Of a stretch of DNA of 64,000 nucleotides, positions 12,229 to 23,502 are shown piece after piece. This DNA comes from Caenorhabditis remanei (taxonomy: Eukaryota; Nematoda; Chromadorea; Rhabditida; Rhabditidae). Made by a program: the position numbers and the translations under genes. The notes beneath the pieces are model-generated. The model was given only the letters and a program-made list of their open reading frames with translations, made no database searches and had not been told where the DNA came from. The stretch is taken from NCBI RefSeq assembly GCF_010183535.1, contig NC_071333.1, forward strand, positions 5,702,587-5,766,586, written 5' to 3'. Within the stretch, counting starts at the first letter, position 1. The number at the start of each line of letters is the position of its first letter.

Positions 12229-12543
12229 TGCGTTTTCTATTTTTTTTAAAAATATTTCATGTCAACAGTATTCAAAACTTTTTGTTCAAACGCTATAGAG
12301 TGCAATAAAGTTTTATGAAGAATTTCCCAATATTTTGTAATTTGAGAAGTTAGTAGAATTAGAAGACTGATAGAGGAGAAATATGAGTGCACTTTAATAG
12401 CCATGATTGTGGCACGCTCTTCCGGATAAATACTTACTATCGTGTTGATGAAATTTATATGTAATGAGTTTTTTTTTCATAGTAGCTGAACTGATATTCA
12501 TTCACCGAGCGCAAAACTTCCTATTTCTTCCGATAGTTTATAG

Positions 12544-12897
12544 CAGGGACAAGCGGCAATGCCGTTGCCGGGTCGCCGACTTTTTTTTGGGCAATGTTTT
12601 ATGCAGTTTTTTTTCTAAATCTGTCCTATTCTCAAGCTGAATTCGACAAATGTAATACAAAAGACAATATTTCTTGCTTTTCTAAAAAATGTTTGAATGT
12701 TTTTCGATAAAATGGGAAAATACTCTCATTTATTCAAAGCCACTATCACTGGCAAAATATAGTGTACTTTGTTTTTTTCTCCCGACTAAGGAAAAATCCT
12801 TATCATTACATGTTGCCGAAAGTTTCCGAAGTTTGCAGAAATTTGCCGATTTTTGAAATCGGCAATTTTCGGATTGCCGGGTTACCGCTCGTCCCTG
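12544..12897. mobile_element. Non-autonomous hAT-type element, 354 bp
   Basis: The ends are imperfect terminal inverted repeats: CAGGGACAAGCGGCAA on the left, and the right end in reverse complement reads CAGGGACGAGCGGTAA. They are flanked by an 8-bp target-site duplication with one mismatch, GTTTATAG (12536-12543) and GTTCATAG (12898-12905). A TIR starting CAG plus an 8-bp TSD is the hAT superfamily signature. Subterminal GCCG-rich motifs occur inside both ends (GTTGCCGGGTCGCC; GGATTGCCGGG). There is no transposase ORF. Confidence 0.8.
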
Positions 12898-12991
12898 GTT
12901 CATAGTGTCCATTCATCCAAGTTTTCTAATTCAAGTCTTCTCTGAAAGCAAAACGTAACTTCCGAATTCTACGTAATTTTTATGAACTCAC

Positions 12992-13341
12992 TCTTTCGCA
13001 ATACGCCAAGAGCGTTTACCAATAAGCATAAACAGAAGAACCATACCAGACGACCAAATGTCAGTTGGAGGTCCTCGGTATTCTTTCGCAAAACATTCAG
13101 GAGCCATGTAGACGTTAGTACCAGTGGGTCCGGAGAGCATAACTTCTTTTCCTTCACAAGAATAGTAAGTTGATAAACCAAAATCGGAAACAACGTTTCT
13201 CTGTCCAGAAAATCATTGATAAAAGGTTTCTGTTTTAAAGCATAAACTTCATCTACATTCGTTTTGTTTCTCATAAGCACAACTTCACCGAATTTGCCTT
13301 TTCCAAGCACCTTTAACTTTATGGTATTGCTCATCTTCCAT
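12992..13341 (-). pseudogene. Collapsed protein kinase (N-lobe fused to activation segment)
   Basis: A kinase start (MEDEQYHKVK at 13341) continues in another frame as VLGKGKFGEVVLMRN with ALKQ, the glycine loop and the VAIK lysine. After about 45 codons it joins, again out of frame, to VVSDFGLSTYY...GTNVYMAPECF...RGPPTDIWSSGMVL and ends at a GTGAGT donor. The whole C-helix, hinge and catalytic loop (HRD) are absent, and at least two frameshifts are needed. The activation-segment part closely resembles the two Chk1-like genes immediately upstream, including RGPP(I/T)DIW and the same donor position. It is a decayed tandem duplicate. Confidence 0.8.
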
Positions 13342-13564
13342 TGCAAGTGTATATTTTTCTTCGTCTAGTTTGTTTTGTAAGAACTGAAGACTTTAAAGAA
13401 GAAAAAATAGAAATAAAAAAAATGTTTATAGCATTTAAAATTATAATGATATAATTGTCGTTTTCAGACGATCTGAATATTAATCAAGAGTGATTATATC
13501 TCAATAGTTAATGGTCAAAAGTAAATAGATTATTCAATTTTTTTTTCTTGATCAGTTGCCCTTT

Positions 13565-14645
13565 TCAAGATGCAGTGTTGAAATCGTGTCGATACCACGG
13601 ACTTTGTTTGATTGTTGGGATAGCAGCCCGGATGGCTGGATCAAATTGAAGAATAGTCTTGATGAAATCTAAAAAACTATTATAGGAATTCTAGAGAACA
13701 TCAGTCATCCACTTACCAAGTGAAAAGTCATCAATGTGTTCCCATATCCCCTGTTCTCCCACTATCCAGTACAAATAAGAGCGGTTGGTGCTAGAAATAG
13801 TTATAATTCATTATGATAAAAGTTTTATTTTTCAGTATCGAAATTATTCTCCTAACAAACTCACCGTACTGCTTTTGACCATGGTTCTTTAGTTGTGAGC
13901 ATAACAATGAGCACAATTCCGGCCGCCCAAATATCGATTGGTGGTCCTCGAAAACTTCTGCTGTACATTTCGGGAGCATTGTACGCGTCTGTGCCATTGA
14001 TATAGTGTAAAATTCTTTCCGACTTGTCGGACCGAAATAGCATCGACAATCCAAAATCAGATATTTTCAATATTTCTGAAAATATGTTAGGTAATTTCCA
14101 AACGAATCTATGAATATTGTGAACAAACCTTTATCTCCCTGTCTGGTGATAAGAAGGTTATCTGGTTTTATGTCATTATGCATAATGCCATGCTCATGAA
14201 TACAGCTAAGTCCTTCAATTAGATGTTTGAAGAAGTACTGGGCGATCTTTGCTTTCATCGGCACATTTTCGACTAACTTGTCCGATAATGTTCCTTCAGT
14301 CGCGTACTCCAAAACCACTTGGTAGAAATCTGGAGTTTTTATCATTTCAATCATTCGAATAATGTTTTCGTGTGGAGGCAATAGACGGAGAAAATACACC
14401 TCAGTTGCCGAGAATGTCTGATTTCTCCTGGTAGATAAAATTTTGACCGCAAACTGTTTTTCCGAATGATTTTTTGCTCTCACGAGTACGACTGTTCCAA
14501 ACGCTCCTTTTCCAAGTAATTCCACTTCATTGCATTCTTCTCCTTCAATCAAAATCGACTGAATTCTTCGATTTCGATTGATATTGCGTCTGAAGCGTTC
14601 AAGACCCAAATGTAATGATTGGATTGCTGGTCTCCAAAATGACAT
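13565..14645 (-). CDS. Chk1-like Ser/Thr protein kinase (copy 1, HND instead of HRD)
   Basis: Exons are 14645-14129, 14075-13865, 13790-13717 and 13668-13565 (301 aa); all phases close. A TTTGTTACAG acceptor lies just before the ATG. Visible motifs: GKGAFG (45-50), the AVK lysine (68), HNDIKPDN (156-163), DFG (179-181) and APE (206-208), then PPIDIWAAGIVL and a C-terminal PTIKQSPWYRH. The last resembles the end of the Chk1 kinase domain, where the helix precedes a W-Y. The protein is little more than the kinase domain; the regulatory tail of Chk1 proper is missing. The catalytic Arg of HRD is Asn, so it is a non-RD kinase. Its exon lengths 2 and 3 (211 and 74 nt) equal those of the next gene, showing tandem duplication. 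Confidence 0.85.
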
Positions 14646-15261
14646 AGATACTGTAACAAACGGAAATATAAACACTTGCAAGCTAGAAAACAGAAATAAA
14701 GAGAAATAAACTGAGAGTAAGGCTCGAAAGAACTAATTAGATAATGAATTCAGATACTCGAGTTTTGGTTGCCAACAGCAACGGGAAGAGTATGTACTTC
14801 TCCCAACCTTGATCTTTGAATTATATTAGTTTTGAAATAAATTATTGTCATTTCGTCAATGGGAACAATCCGTCACTAGCTATGAAAGCGTAGCGGTGTG
14901 TCAATATATAGTAAAGTTCAAAATCTTACAGGAGCGATGCTATAGAGATAGTCAGCTTGAACAGTGTCGATTCGCTAGGTCTTCAGTAGAAGGTAAAGCA
15001 AATTCAAAATTCAATCAATTGAAAACGGAAAAGTCAAAAATGAAGTCAAACTAGGTATCAAAAAAGAAAGAAAAATAGTGATAACCGAGGTAAACTGAAA
15101 AAGTAGGAATATGTTTTCGGAAAATAATAGCTGGTGTGAGTAACATAGCAATTAAATATCTAAAAAAAAACTAAAAGAACAGGGAACTTTCAACAGGAAT
15201 GCAGATACAGATAGAGAAAATAGACATTTAAAAACTACAAAAAAGATAGACTCTGTCAGGT

Positions 15262-16374
15262 TTAATGATGTGCAGAAACGAGATTCTTTGGAGCTACCAT
15301 AATCACTGCTTTAGCTGGAGTATTAAAATTTTGCTTATACCAGTCACTCGCTTCGATTTCGCTAATAGTTGCTCGTTTGCAAGAATCACTCTCCACAATG
15401 GTCCTAATAAAACCTGAAAACAGACAAATTAAATCTTTGGCTCATAAAATGCCACTCACCAATAGTGAGCTCATCAAGTGAATTCCATATGCCGCGTTCC
15501 CTTTTCAACCAACGTTTATATTGCCGATTCTTCCTGAAGGGAATATGGATAAAAATAATTATTGACATTTTATTCTAATTACATTTTTGCTGCTGACCAC
15601 GGACTGTAACTTGTAAGCATATTGATTAGAACAATTCCAGCCGCCCAGATATCAATTGGTGGCCCTCGATGGTCTTTATTGAAACATTCTGGTGCAATGT
15701 AGGGATGACTCCCGCCGCAAACCGTGAGAAGAATCTCAGATTTGTTCTTCAAGTAATGGGTCGACCATCCAAAGTCAGTTATCTTCAGAACTTCTGTAAC
15801 AATAGGAAAAAAGTTGTTTATCTCTCAAATAGTTTCACTTACCTCTATACTCTTTCACGGTTATCAAAAGATTTCCAGGTTTGATATCTCTATGCACAAT
15901 ACCGTGAGAATGCATGAAATTGAGCCCACTGATCAGATCTTTGAAAAATGACTGGGCTTCCACTGGTGGTAGAGGTGATCCTTGTGGAATTTTGACCCAT
16001 AAATCACCCACGGTAGCGTACTCCATAAACATCTTGTACGATTCTGGCGTCTTCCTCATTTTGATGTAAGCGATAATATTATTGTGGGATAGTTTAGTGA
16101 GTTTACAATGAATTGCCCACTCATTCTTCACATAATCCCAACTCGCCTTTTTCGATATTTCCTTCATCGCGTAGACAAGGTTTGGGTTCAACGTATTCTT
16201 GACTAGAACCACTGTTCCAAACGCTCCTTCTCCGAGTTGTCGAACAAATTCAAATTGATCATCTTCGGCTTGACAGTATTCAACTTGGTCTTGATCGTCA
16301 CTCGAACACGTGTTGAATCGGTTAAAAGCAGCAACAACTGCACTTTTTATCGTTTTCCAGAGAATCATAATCAT
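15262..16374 (-). CDS. Chk1-like Ser/Thr protein kinase (copy 2)
   Basis: Exons are 16374-15843, 15793-15583, 15533-15460 and 15413-15262, giving 322 aa with all phases closing. Motifs: GEGAFG (48-53), AMK lysine (71), canonical HRDIKPGN (161-168), DFG (184-186), and APE in YIAPECF, then RGPPIDIWAAGIVLIN. The C-terminal lobe ends SEIEASDWYKQNF-like, followed by a short 20-aa tail. All catalytic residues are present, so it should be active. It shares intron positions and the 211-nt and 74-nt exons with the neighbouring copy at 13565-14645. The start could be either Met1 or Met3. No strong trans-splice acceptor is visible just upstream. Confidence 0.87.
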
Positions 16375-16846
16375 GAGTTGTTTCGAAATAAAGCCGGAAA
16401 AAAGTAAAAGTTAGGCGTGAGAAAAACGACAAAAAAGAGCATGCGTCGGAAGTTTACTAATCGAGTAATATCTCTGGCTGCTCTCGTAATAGTTACCACT
16501 GAAAACCATCAAAAGTAAAAGACCTATATTTCTCTTGTGCTGAAACTATCTCATATATTGACTTATAGTATCCTTTCTATCGCTTAACATCATTAATTGC
16601 ATTAGAATTGTCTGGATAAAACAATGAACAAAGAAAGTGTTTCTTACCACATTCCTTACGGCTGGAGCTGAAAATTCTATCAACTTAATTCTACTGAAAA
16701 CGCAACCTAAAAGACTTCGTAGCAAATTTTTGAACGACGTTTTATTTTTGAGTGAAAGAAAACCGTGAAAAAGAACATTTTAACAGGGAATGATGTGGTG
16801 TCAATGGAAGTGTGTAAAGGAGTGAGCTTCTCGATGGAATGGATTG

Positions 16847-18997
16847 CTATTTGGTGGGGGCTTGAGATTTTGCCTTTTTGAGCTGTAAACTTGTCTTAAT
16901 TACCAGAACGACTACTTGAATTTTACTCACTCTATCTACAAGACTGCCCAAAATCTCATCTGCACAACTCAATGGGGAAGTGGTGAAGTATTCATGTTTG
17001 AGAAGTTGTTGGCAGGATGCTCGCTGAGATGGATCCATAACCCAGCACTTCTGAAATTGACAGTTGCCTATTGCTCTAGATAGGTTTAATGAGTGAGGTA
17101 CCTCAAGGAAACTGATGACGTCAAGAGTGGCGTTCGGGAACATGGATGGCAATCCAGGTGGTTGAGTGTCAGTTCTACAATATTTATTTAGTGAATGTGA
17201 TTATGTATCAAAAAACTTACACGATATTTTTGTATCCTCTCAGTTCAGTCATTGTTGGCCATGCCTCAGTCGTTGGAACTCCGAGAACATTGAATATTCT
17301 CCGAAGTTGATCTTTTTCGCTCGTACCGGGAAATACTGGTTTCTGAAACAAAGTTTTTGACAGATAAAAGTAATAAGATAGTCCTAAATTTAGAGAACAA
17401 TAGACTGTTCTCCAAGTAACTCCAACAAAGTTTGACACTTTCAGCAGCATCTACAATCTAGTTATCTTGTTGAAAATCTTATAATTCCAGAATCTGTCGC
17501 AGTGCCTCTGCTTGTTCCATATTAAATTATAACATGTCACGTTTGGAGATCAAAGGTAAAGAGACTATCGGAGTCACCAACGTTTCAGTACAAATCCTTA
17601 CTAGAGTGTTACATGCAATTAATGTGAAACACTATTCAAATCTCACTTTTTCGCACACAATGTGTTTAACTCAATAATGGTATTACTATTTAAAACTAGA
17701 ACTCTCCAGAAATTGCACGCCGAGAAACGTTTGCAGAAACAGAAATTCTTCCACAATTCCAAAGCTTTATAACTTCAACTAAACATTTCAAACGTTGAAA
17801 TCTTTTAGACGATGCTATTACATTTTTTCTAAAGTATCGTCAAAATGAGGATGTAAAAGAAACTTTTTCTGAAACCCAGTTCCGCTCTTTGGCAAGTATG
17901 CCAATACCACTTACTTTGGTTATCATTTCAGCCAAGATACATCCAATTGACCAAATATCAATTTCACCTTTATATGACGAAGTATGAAAGAGTAGTTCCG
18001 GAGCACGATACCAGAGAGTGACAACCTGAAAATTATTTGTTTTAATACGGGTATGATGTCACTCGGTTCACCTCATAAGCAAGAGTTTTCTGACTTGTAT
18101 TCTGCGACCAAGAAAGTCCGAAATCCGCAATCTTAAGACGTCCGGCAGTGTTCAGAAGCAAATTGGCAGGTTTCAAGTCCTGAAACCTGTCGGTTTCCGA
18201 ATTCGATTCGAAATCATTTCCAACTTACCCTATGCAAAATCAAGTTTGTATGCAAATATTCGACACCAATCAAGAGTTGCGATATGATGTTCTTGCTAAC
18301 ATGAGGACTGAACGGAGTCAAACACTTATTGATAAGATTGAAGAGATCCGTATCCATGTATTCGAATACAAACTCCGGAACGGTGCAGTCGGGAACTTTA
18401 CCAAAGTACTGAAAACACTATCGATAGTTTGAAATAAATCAAGTTATATTTTTAGAAAGGAAAAATACCAAAATAGAAGATCTCAGCAAACTTTATATTC
18501 GTGCTCTTCTCTGGACTGAATAAAAATCGTCATATTGAAGCGGGCGGGGATATACCAAAAAACCTCAGAACTTATTTTAGCCAAACTTACATCACAAAAA
18601 TGATATGTCATGTGGTCCGCACAGATCACAAAATAAAAAAAACTGCAACTATGTTCACTATACCGTTCTCTTTGAAGTTTTTTTATAATTTCGACCGAGA
18701 TGTCCCGTAGTGGAAATTTGAAATGAATAGTCTAGATAACCCACCTTAATGATATTTTTATGGTCTGTAGTCTTGAGAACTCGGATCTCTTGAAGTGCTG
18801 ACCGAAGAATGTTCTCATTGTCAATCTTACGGAGCTCCAGTTTCATCTGGAACAAAAATTAGTGGAATTTGACTGCTTAAATCAGTTTTCACCTTTTTCA
18901 AAGCAACTATTGTGCTGCTCTCAACATGTCTTGCCATGTAAACGTGGGAATATTGCCCTTCACCAAGCAACTTTATACATTCGTAACCGGAAGACAT
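16847..18997 (-). CDS. Divergent CDK-like (CMGC) protein kinase
   Basis: Nine exons: 18997-18893, 18846-18745, 18408-18229, 18179-18072, 18025-17915, 17342-17221, 17174-17102, 17050-16931 and 16882-16847 (318 aa, phases close). A TTTCAG acceptor sits 2-3 bp before the ATG. Motifs: GEGQYSHVY (12-20; Tyr of the inhibitory T-Y pair kept, Thr replaced by Gln), VALKK, and a C-helix [11 protein letters not shown] in place of PSTAIRE. Then [11 protein letters not shown] (128-138), DFG (148-150), LWYRAPELL and the CDK hallmark [13 protein letters not shown]. The activating T-loop threonine position (T-H-E-V-V-T in CDKs) is Ala163 (L-A-Y-E-V-V-T). The family is clear, the subfamily is not; the tail [16 protein letters not shown] has some CDKL flavour. 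Confidence 0.88.
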
Positions 18998-19390
18998 TCC
19001 TGAAATTGAAAACTCAGTTTCTGTTTGGGGTAGCTTCACATAACAAAAGTTAAAAAAAAAAGATTTTGTGCACTGGAAGAGAATAAAATCGATTAACAAT
19101 AGACAGGAGAATAACGGGGGTAGTAGGCAGCCATCTCTCTCCCTCAAATAACATATGTAAAATAATGACAGATGGGTGCAGATTCATATCTCCGCTCATC
19201 GATGTCCTTTGAGCGCGAACATGAAGGGACACCTGGTCAAATGGAATGCACTAATGAGCGGAGTAAACGTTTTTCTTCCTATGCAATTACCAGATTGGTA
19301 ATATGACTGTTAGATTGTTGCAAAACGGAATGGTGTTCTGTGTTTGTCAGATTATGATGATAAAACCTTTCTCCTAATGAAAGAAAGAGT

Positions 19391-19405
19391 CAAAAAAAAG
19401 AAAAA
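19391..19405 (-). terminator. RNA polymerase III oligo-T terminator of tRNA-Gly
   Basis: On the minus strand, 7 nt after the discriminator base, there is a run of five T (19405-19401), C, then a run of eight T, a typical Pol III stop. Confidence 0.75.
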
Positions 19406-19412
19406 TGGAATC

Positions 19413-19484
19413 TGCGTTCGGGGGGAATCGAACCCCCGTCGAATGCTTGGAAGGCATCCATGCTGACCATTACACCACGAACGC
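19413..19484 (-). tRNA. tRNA-Gly (UCC)
   Basis: The 72-nt minus-strand cloverleaf has a 7-bp acceptor stem GCGTTCG/CGAACGC and an A-box-like D arm (TGGTGTAATGG). The anticodon stem-loop GATGC-CTTCCAA-GCATT gives anticodon TCC. The T arm is GGGGGTTCGATTCCCCC and the discriminator is A. No intron is present. The sequence closely resembles nematode tRNA-Gly(UCC). Confidence 0.97.
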
Positions 19485-20744
19485 GGTGATAACTTTTGGC
19501 GGTGAAGAAAATGAAAAGAGAGAAAGTGGAAGAGAAAAGTGATGAGAAAGAAGGGTCAACAACACGTTGGCCTTCTCTCTCACTCTCTCTCTACTTTATT
19601 ATTTTTTGTTGCGGCGAGCATGTTTAAAAGGGTGAAAGAAAGAAGGATATATGGGGGAACCAAAAAAGAACAACGAAAATTGAAATTTTATGATCGAGAA
19701 ATATTAAAGAAAAGAAGATAAATATCACGATCAAAATTCAAAGGTCACGCTTTGAAAGAAAAGAGAATCAATTTATCGAACGTTTTCTTTTTACCGTGAG
19801 CAATAATTTTTCCATCTGAAGTTTTTTATTTGAAACTGCCTGACTGAAATTTAAAAAAAACTATTAATAAAAAGTAACGGGTTTTTGAACTGTTCTAAAT
19901 CTATTCGCAGAACTTTCAGTTTTTTGCAAAAACCTGTATTTTTTATAGAACGAAAAAAAAATGTAGCGAATACAAAGACTTGTATAAAAATCACTTTCTT
20001 TGACATAATTTTTCGTGTCAAACAATGTGTATATTGATACTAACTCCAGTTCTTCACACAACCCTGCGTACCTATGCGAAAACTAATTTCCTTTCTCCTA
20101 TTTGCTTGACATTATAATGAAAAACACCGCTCTTCCTTTGAAGGTGATTCGATGCCTCTCTATTCTCACAACTAGAGGAGAAAGCTGCCTCCCGTTCAAC
20201 TGATGTTGTACTAGGAAGAAAAAAGGAACGAGTCTCGTGGCTGCTCCAATTTATGTATTATCTCTCACTCATAAATTTGAATTGGCTCCCTTTTTCTTTC
20301 GTTTCAATTCCTCAAATCTATTTCAACGCCCACTTTTTTTGTATAGTAATTCTTCGAATTTTGAGGGAGAATGGGATTTAAGGAAGAATATGTATTCTAA
20401 TCTAAACAAAATTGTAGGATTAGTTTTTCGGTTAAAACAAATGTCTGAATGTTTTTGGGGAAACTGCAGGGCATGATTTGCAATTTTATGTGAAACATTT
20501 CGTTCTGTTTTTATAGCTTTTTCAACACAATTTCTTACGGTTTTTTAATAAAAACTTCCAAAAACAGATAGTCGGTTATTTTTACCATTTTTACCATTTT
20601 TCTTTTTTTTCAAGTTTTCATAGATGGGCAAAATTTTTAAAAGAAGAATTCATTGATAGATATTTTAAAAAAGTTCCAAAAATAACATCGGAAGTAAAAT
20701 AATTTAAAACTTTTTGGAATTTGAGTTGCTGAGTAGAAATTCTT
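19485..20744. other. Intergenic; no supported gene
   Basis: AT-rich DNA with purine-rich stretches (19500-19720) and short open frames only. No splice-paired ORF or repeat stands out. Confidence 0.35.
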
Positions 20745-21296
20745 TCACTTCTTCGGTTTTTTAAATTTGCCGGCGTTCGGGTCAATCAAGAAATCGAGTT
20801 TGTGGAAGTGGATCCACTTCTCCGTAAGATCCTCCTTGACGCTTCCGTCTCTATTCTTTATTTTCTATAATGAAAATAGGTTCGGTTAGTTTTTCCAATC
20901 GCAGGTTCTACTCACCCCTCTGTCAGCCATTTTGTATCCGTTTAGTGCATACTTGACATCGAACAGGAGAGTGAACTCAAGCCATTTTTTGGTAACCATC
21001 ATTTCTGAAAATATTAAGGATTTACTATTTTGGTTAAAAAGGAATTAGACTCGCCTGTGAATGCGGTTCCAAAGTGTTTGTTCAGTTGCTCACTGATAAC
21101 AGTGAATTCGACCTGAATATTTGAGTATTTTCTATTATTAAATAACAGAAACAGAAGTAAAACTTACTTCCTCACTACCTCCAATATCTTTCTCATTTTT
21201 AACTCTCCAAAGACACGGTGTTTCAGATACCAGTTCAACAAGCATACTCTCGATATCATCGTTCCAAGCTGTTCTGTATTTAGGGGCAGTCGTCAT
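20745..21296 (-). CDS. MADF-like small protein, four exons, one GC-AG intron
   Basis: Exons are 21296-21168, 21112-21055, 21004-20916 and 20864-20745, giving 131 aa. The N-terminal pattern YRTAWNDDIESMLVELV followed by SETPCLW resembles helix 1 of MADF/Myb-SANT-like DNA-binding domains (L-I-x-L-V-x-x-x-P-x-L-W), and a second W (KKWLEF) follows about 40 residues later. It lacks the usual K-R-E-A-W core, so the assignment is tentative. The C-terminus is basic (KFKKPKK). Intron 2 has a GC donor (ACAG-GCGAGT) and a normal TTTTCAG acceptor; only this splice keeps the frame. There is no TM segment or signal. A nuclear DNA-binding or adaptor role is inference. Confidence 0.75.
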
Positions 21297-23234
21297 CTGA
21301 AAACAAAGTAGAATGAAATGTGCAGAAACTTCAAGGACAATAAAACACAATCAAAAATATGTGCTAGAAAAACGAGGTTAAAAATTCTCCGGTCTTATTT
21401 GAAATACACGTGATGGCTCATGAAGCCACCAAAAACCCATACATAGTAACCATTGGCAACACGCGCAAATCTAAGAAAATTTGTCTTCTCTGCTTCTTGA
21501 GTCTCCTTTTCATTCCTATCACAGCACACACCTTTTCCTTTTCAATCTTTTAATCTCTTTTTCGCATGCCGAAGATGGCAAACGTAAACGACGACAAGGT
21601 GTGAAAGTAAAGGGAAAAGAGAAAGAAAAAGATTAGACAACCAGAGCGGCTCAAGAAAAATCAAATAGACAAGATTCCGGATTCTGGTAAACTGAGAGAA
21701 ATATGTAAAAGATATGTAAACTAGTAAGAAAATTATAATGTTACATTCTGACACTGGCTGGGAAAGGGAACGTAAACGTTTTGTCAAACGGTTATAATTG
21801 CGAAATCCGAGGAAAACTTTGAATCACTGTGTAATCACATGAAACATGTTGTTCCCTACCTATTATCTGTCTCATCAATCTGCAGACATCTTGGTCTTAA
21901 GATCAAGTTTCCTTATCAATCCTCCTCCTTTCTCGTGTGTTTTTTTTTGAAGATTATCTGTTTGTTCTTTCCCATTACTGTGAAAAGATGGACGTCGGAA
22001 ATAACAAGGGAAATCATCTCGTCGTAGATTTTTCAATGTGATTTGAATACATTTGAATATAAAATTGTCAATTTTAAGATGGATATTAAAGTTTGATTTA
22101 CAATTTCGTATTGTGAGACATCAAACATCTATTTACACTTTTTTTGATCCCTTTTTCCTATTTCTGAGAGAACATCTTTTGTATTTTAAACCGCTGTATT
22201 GCATTCTCTACTTGAATATTTATTTGAGAAATGAAATAATGTACATATGATACGAATTTACAATGTGATCATCCTTATTATTGAGCCAACCCGTTAAAGC
22301 CGTCAATTTTCAATTCTGTTACAGTTTTTAAAACTCGTATGAGTTACATAAAAGACGATAAAAACCAATAAAATAGCCATATCATATATCAATTATCAAA
22401 ATTGAAGAAAATATCATGGTGATGAGTGAGACACCTCAATGAACGTGAATGATTTGTTAGATCTCCATGATTAACTTTTGAACACATTTTCTCACGCCAT
22501 CAAAGATTATTCATTATATTACGTTTACCTTGGAAATCTCACATTTTTCAAAACTCATATTGTAGTAACGAGTCATGTAAAAAATGTGAGATTCCTGATT
22601 ATTTTGTGAGATCTTGAGTTTTATTTCCGCATTCAAAAATTGAAGTCCGGGTGCCAATACAAATGTTATTCGAACACAAAAGCCGAACGCAAAACACATT
22701 TTTTCTGAGACTTACTCCAAACATCAGATCGAAGAAATATGACATTATCAATGTTTTAGCGAACGCGACTTCGGCGTAACTAGTCAGCTGGAAAATTTGA
22801 ATTACTTTTTTTATGAACAATATATGCATATGAATGTAACAGTTTCAGGCGATAAGATTGAACGTGAAACCGAAGAAAGGCAAAGATACAACAAAACTTG
22901 CTCTTTCGTGCTGAAAATTTTTGAAGTTGGTCATTTTCGGCATTTTCATACAAACATTACAGTACTTCACGAAGGAAACACCACGAGATCGCGTGATTTG
23001 AAAGAATACAATAACAATCATTAGAATTTCAATTCTGTGATAAAAAATGTTCAACATTTTCTTAGCGTTTTTGTGAAACTTTGTATACAGAGAAGAGGGG
23101 GGGGGGGGCGAAATGCTCAAAAACTGTTCATTCAAGTTTGTAATAAGAGTTGATATCGTGAAAATAGATTTTTTATTTTTCGATAAAAACTGATCTCAAA
23201 TCAAAGCTAAATATTAAAAAATGCATATTTTTTA
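21297..23234. other. Intergenic; AT-rich
   Basis: No supported gene; the short ORFs are low-complexity and lack splice context. It contains the G12 tract listed separately. Confidence 0.35.
23097..23108 (+). repeat. Poly-G tract (12 G)
   Basis: Twelve consecutive G bases preceded by AGAAGA and followed by CG. Monotonic G tracts of this kind can form G-quadruplexes and need the DOG-1/FANCJ helicase for stable replication in C. elegans. Confidence 0.9.
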
Positions 23235-23502
23235 GCAAGGGAAGTGTTTGGAGACGCGGTTTTCAAACGATCTATAAATATGGTTATAGGTACAGTCGAC
23301 AACGGGGAGTTCGTTTCTCCTATTTGCCGATTTGTAATTCATTGTGACAAAGCTTAACGATGAGAAACGTTTGAGAGCTCATGACTCGGCTCTCTGAAAC
23401 ATTTGGCAGGTTTGATACCAAAATGAACTCCCCGTAGTCGAAAGAACCTGTCACTAAATTTCTAGATCGTCTGAAAGCTGCGTCTCCAAAGACTTTCCTT
23501 GT
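23235..23502. mobile_element. Foldback MITE, about 268 bp
   Basis: About 85-bp imperfect inverted arms (roughly 80% identical by eye) start at both ends: left GCAAGGGAAGTGTTTGGAGA, right end reversed ACAAGGAAAGTCTTTGGAGA. They contain ACGGGGAGTTC in both arms. Ends are flanked by TA (TTA on the left, TAA on the right), compatible with a Tc1/mariner-type TA target. No ORF. Confidence 0.6.
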
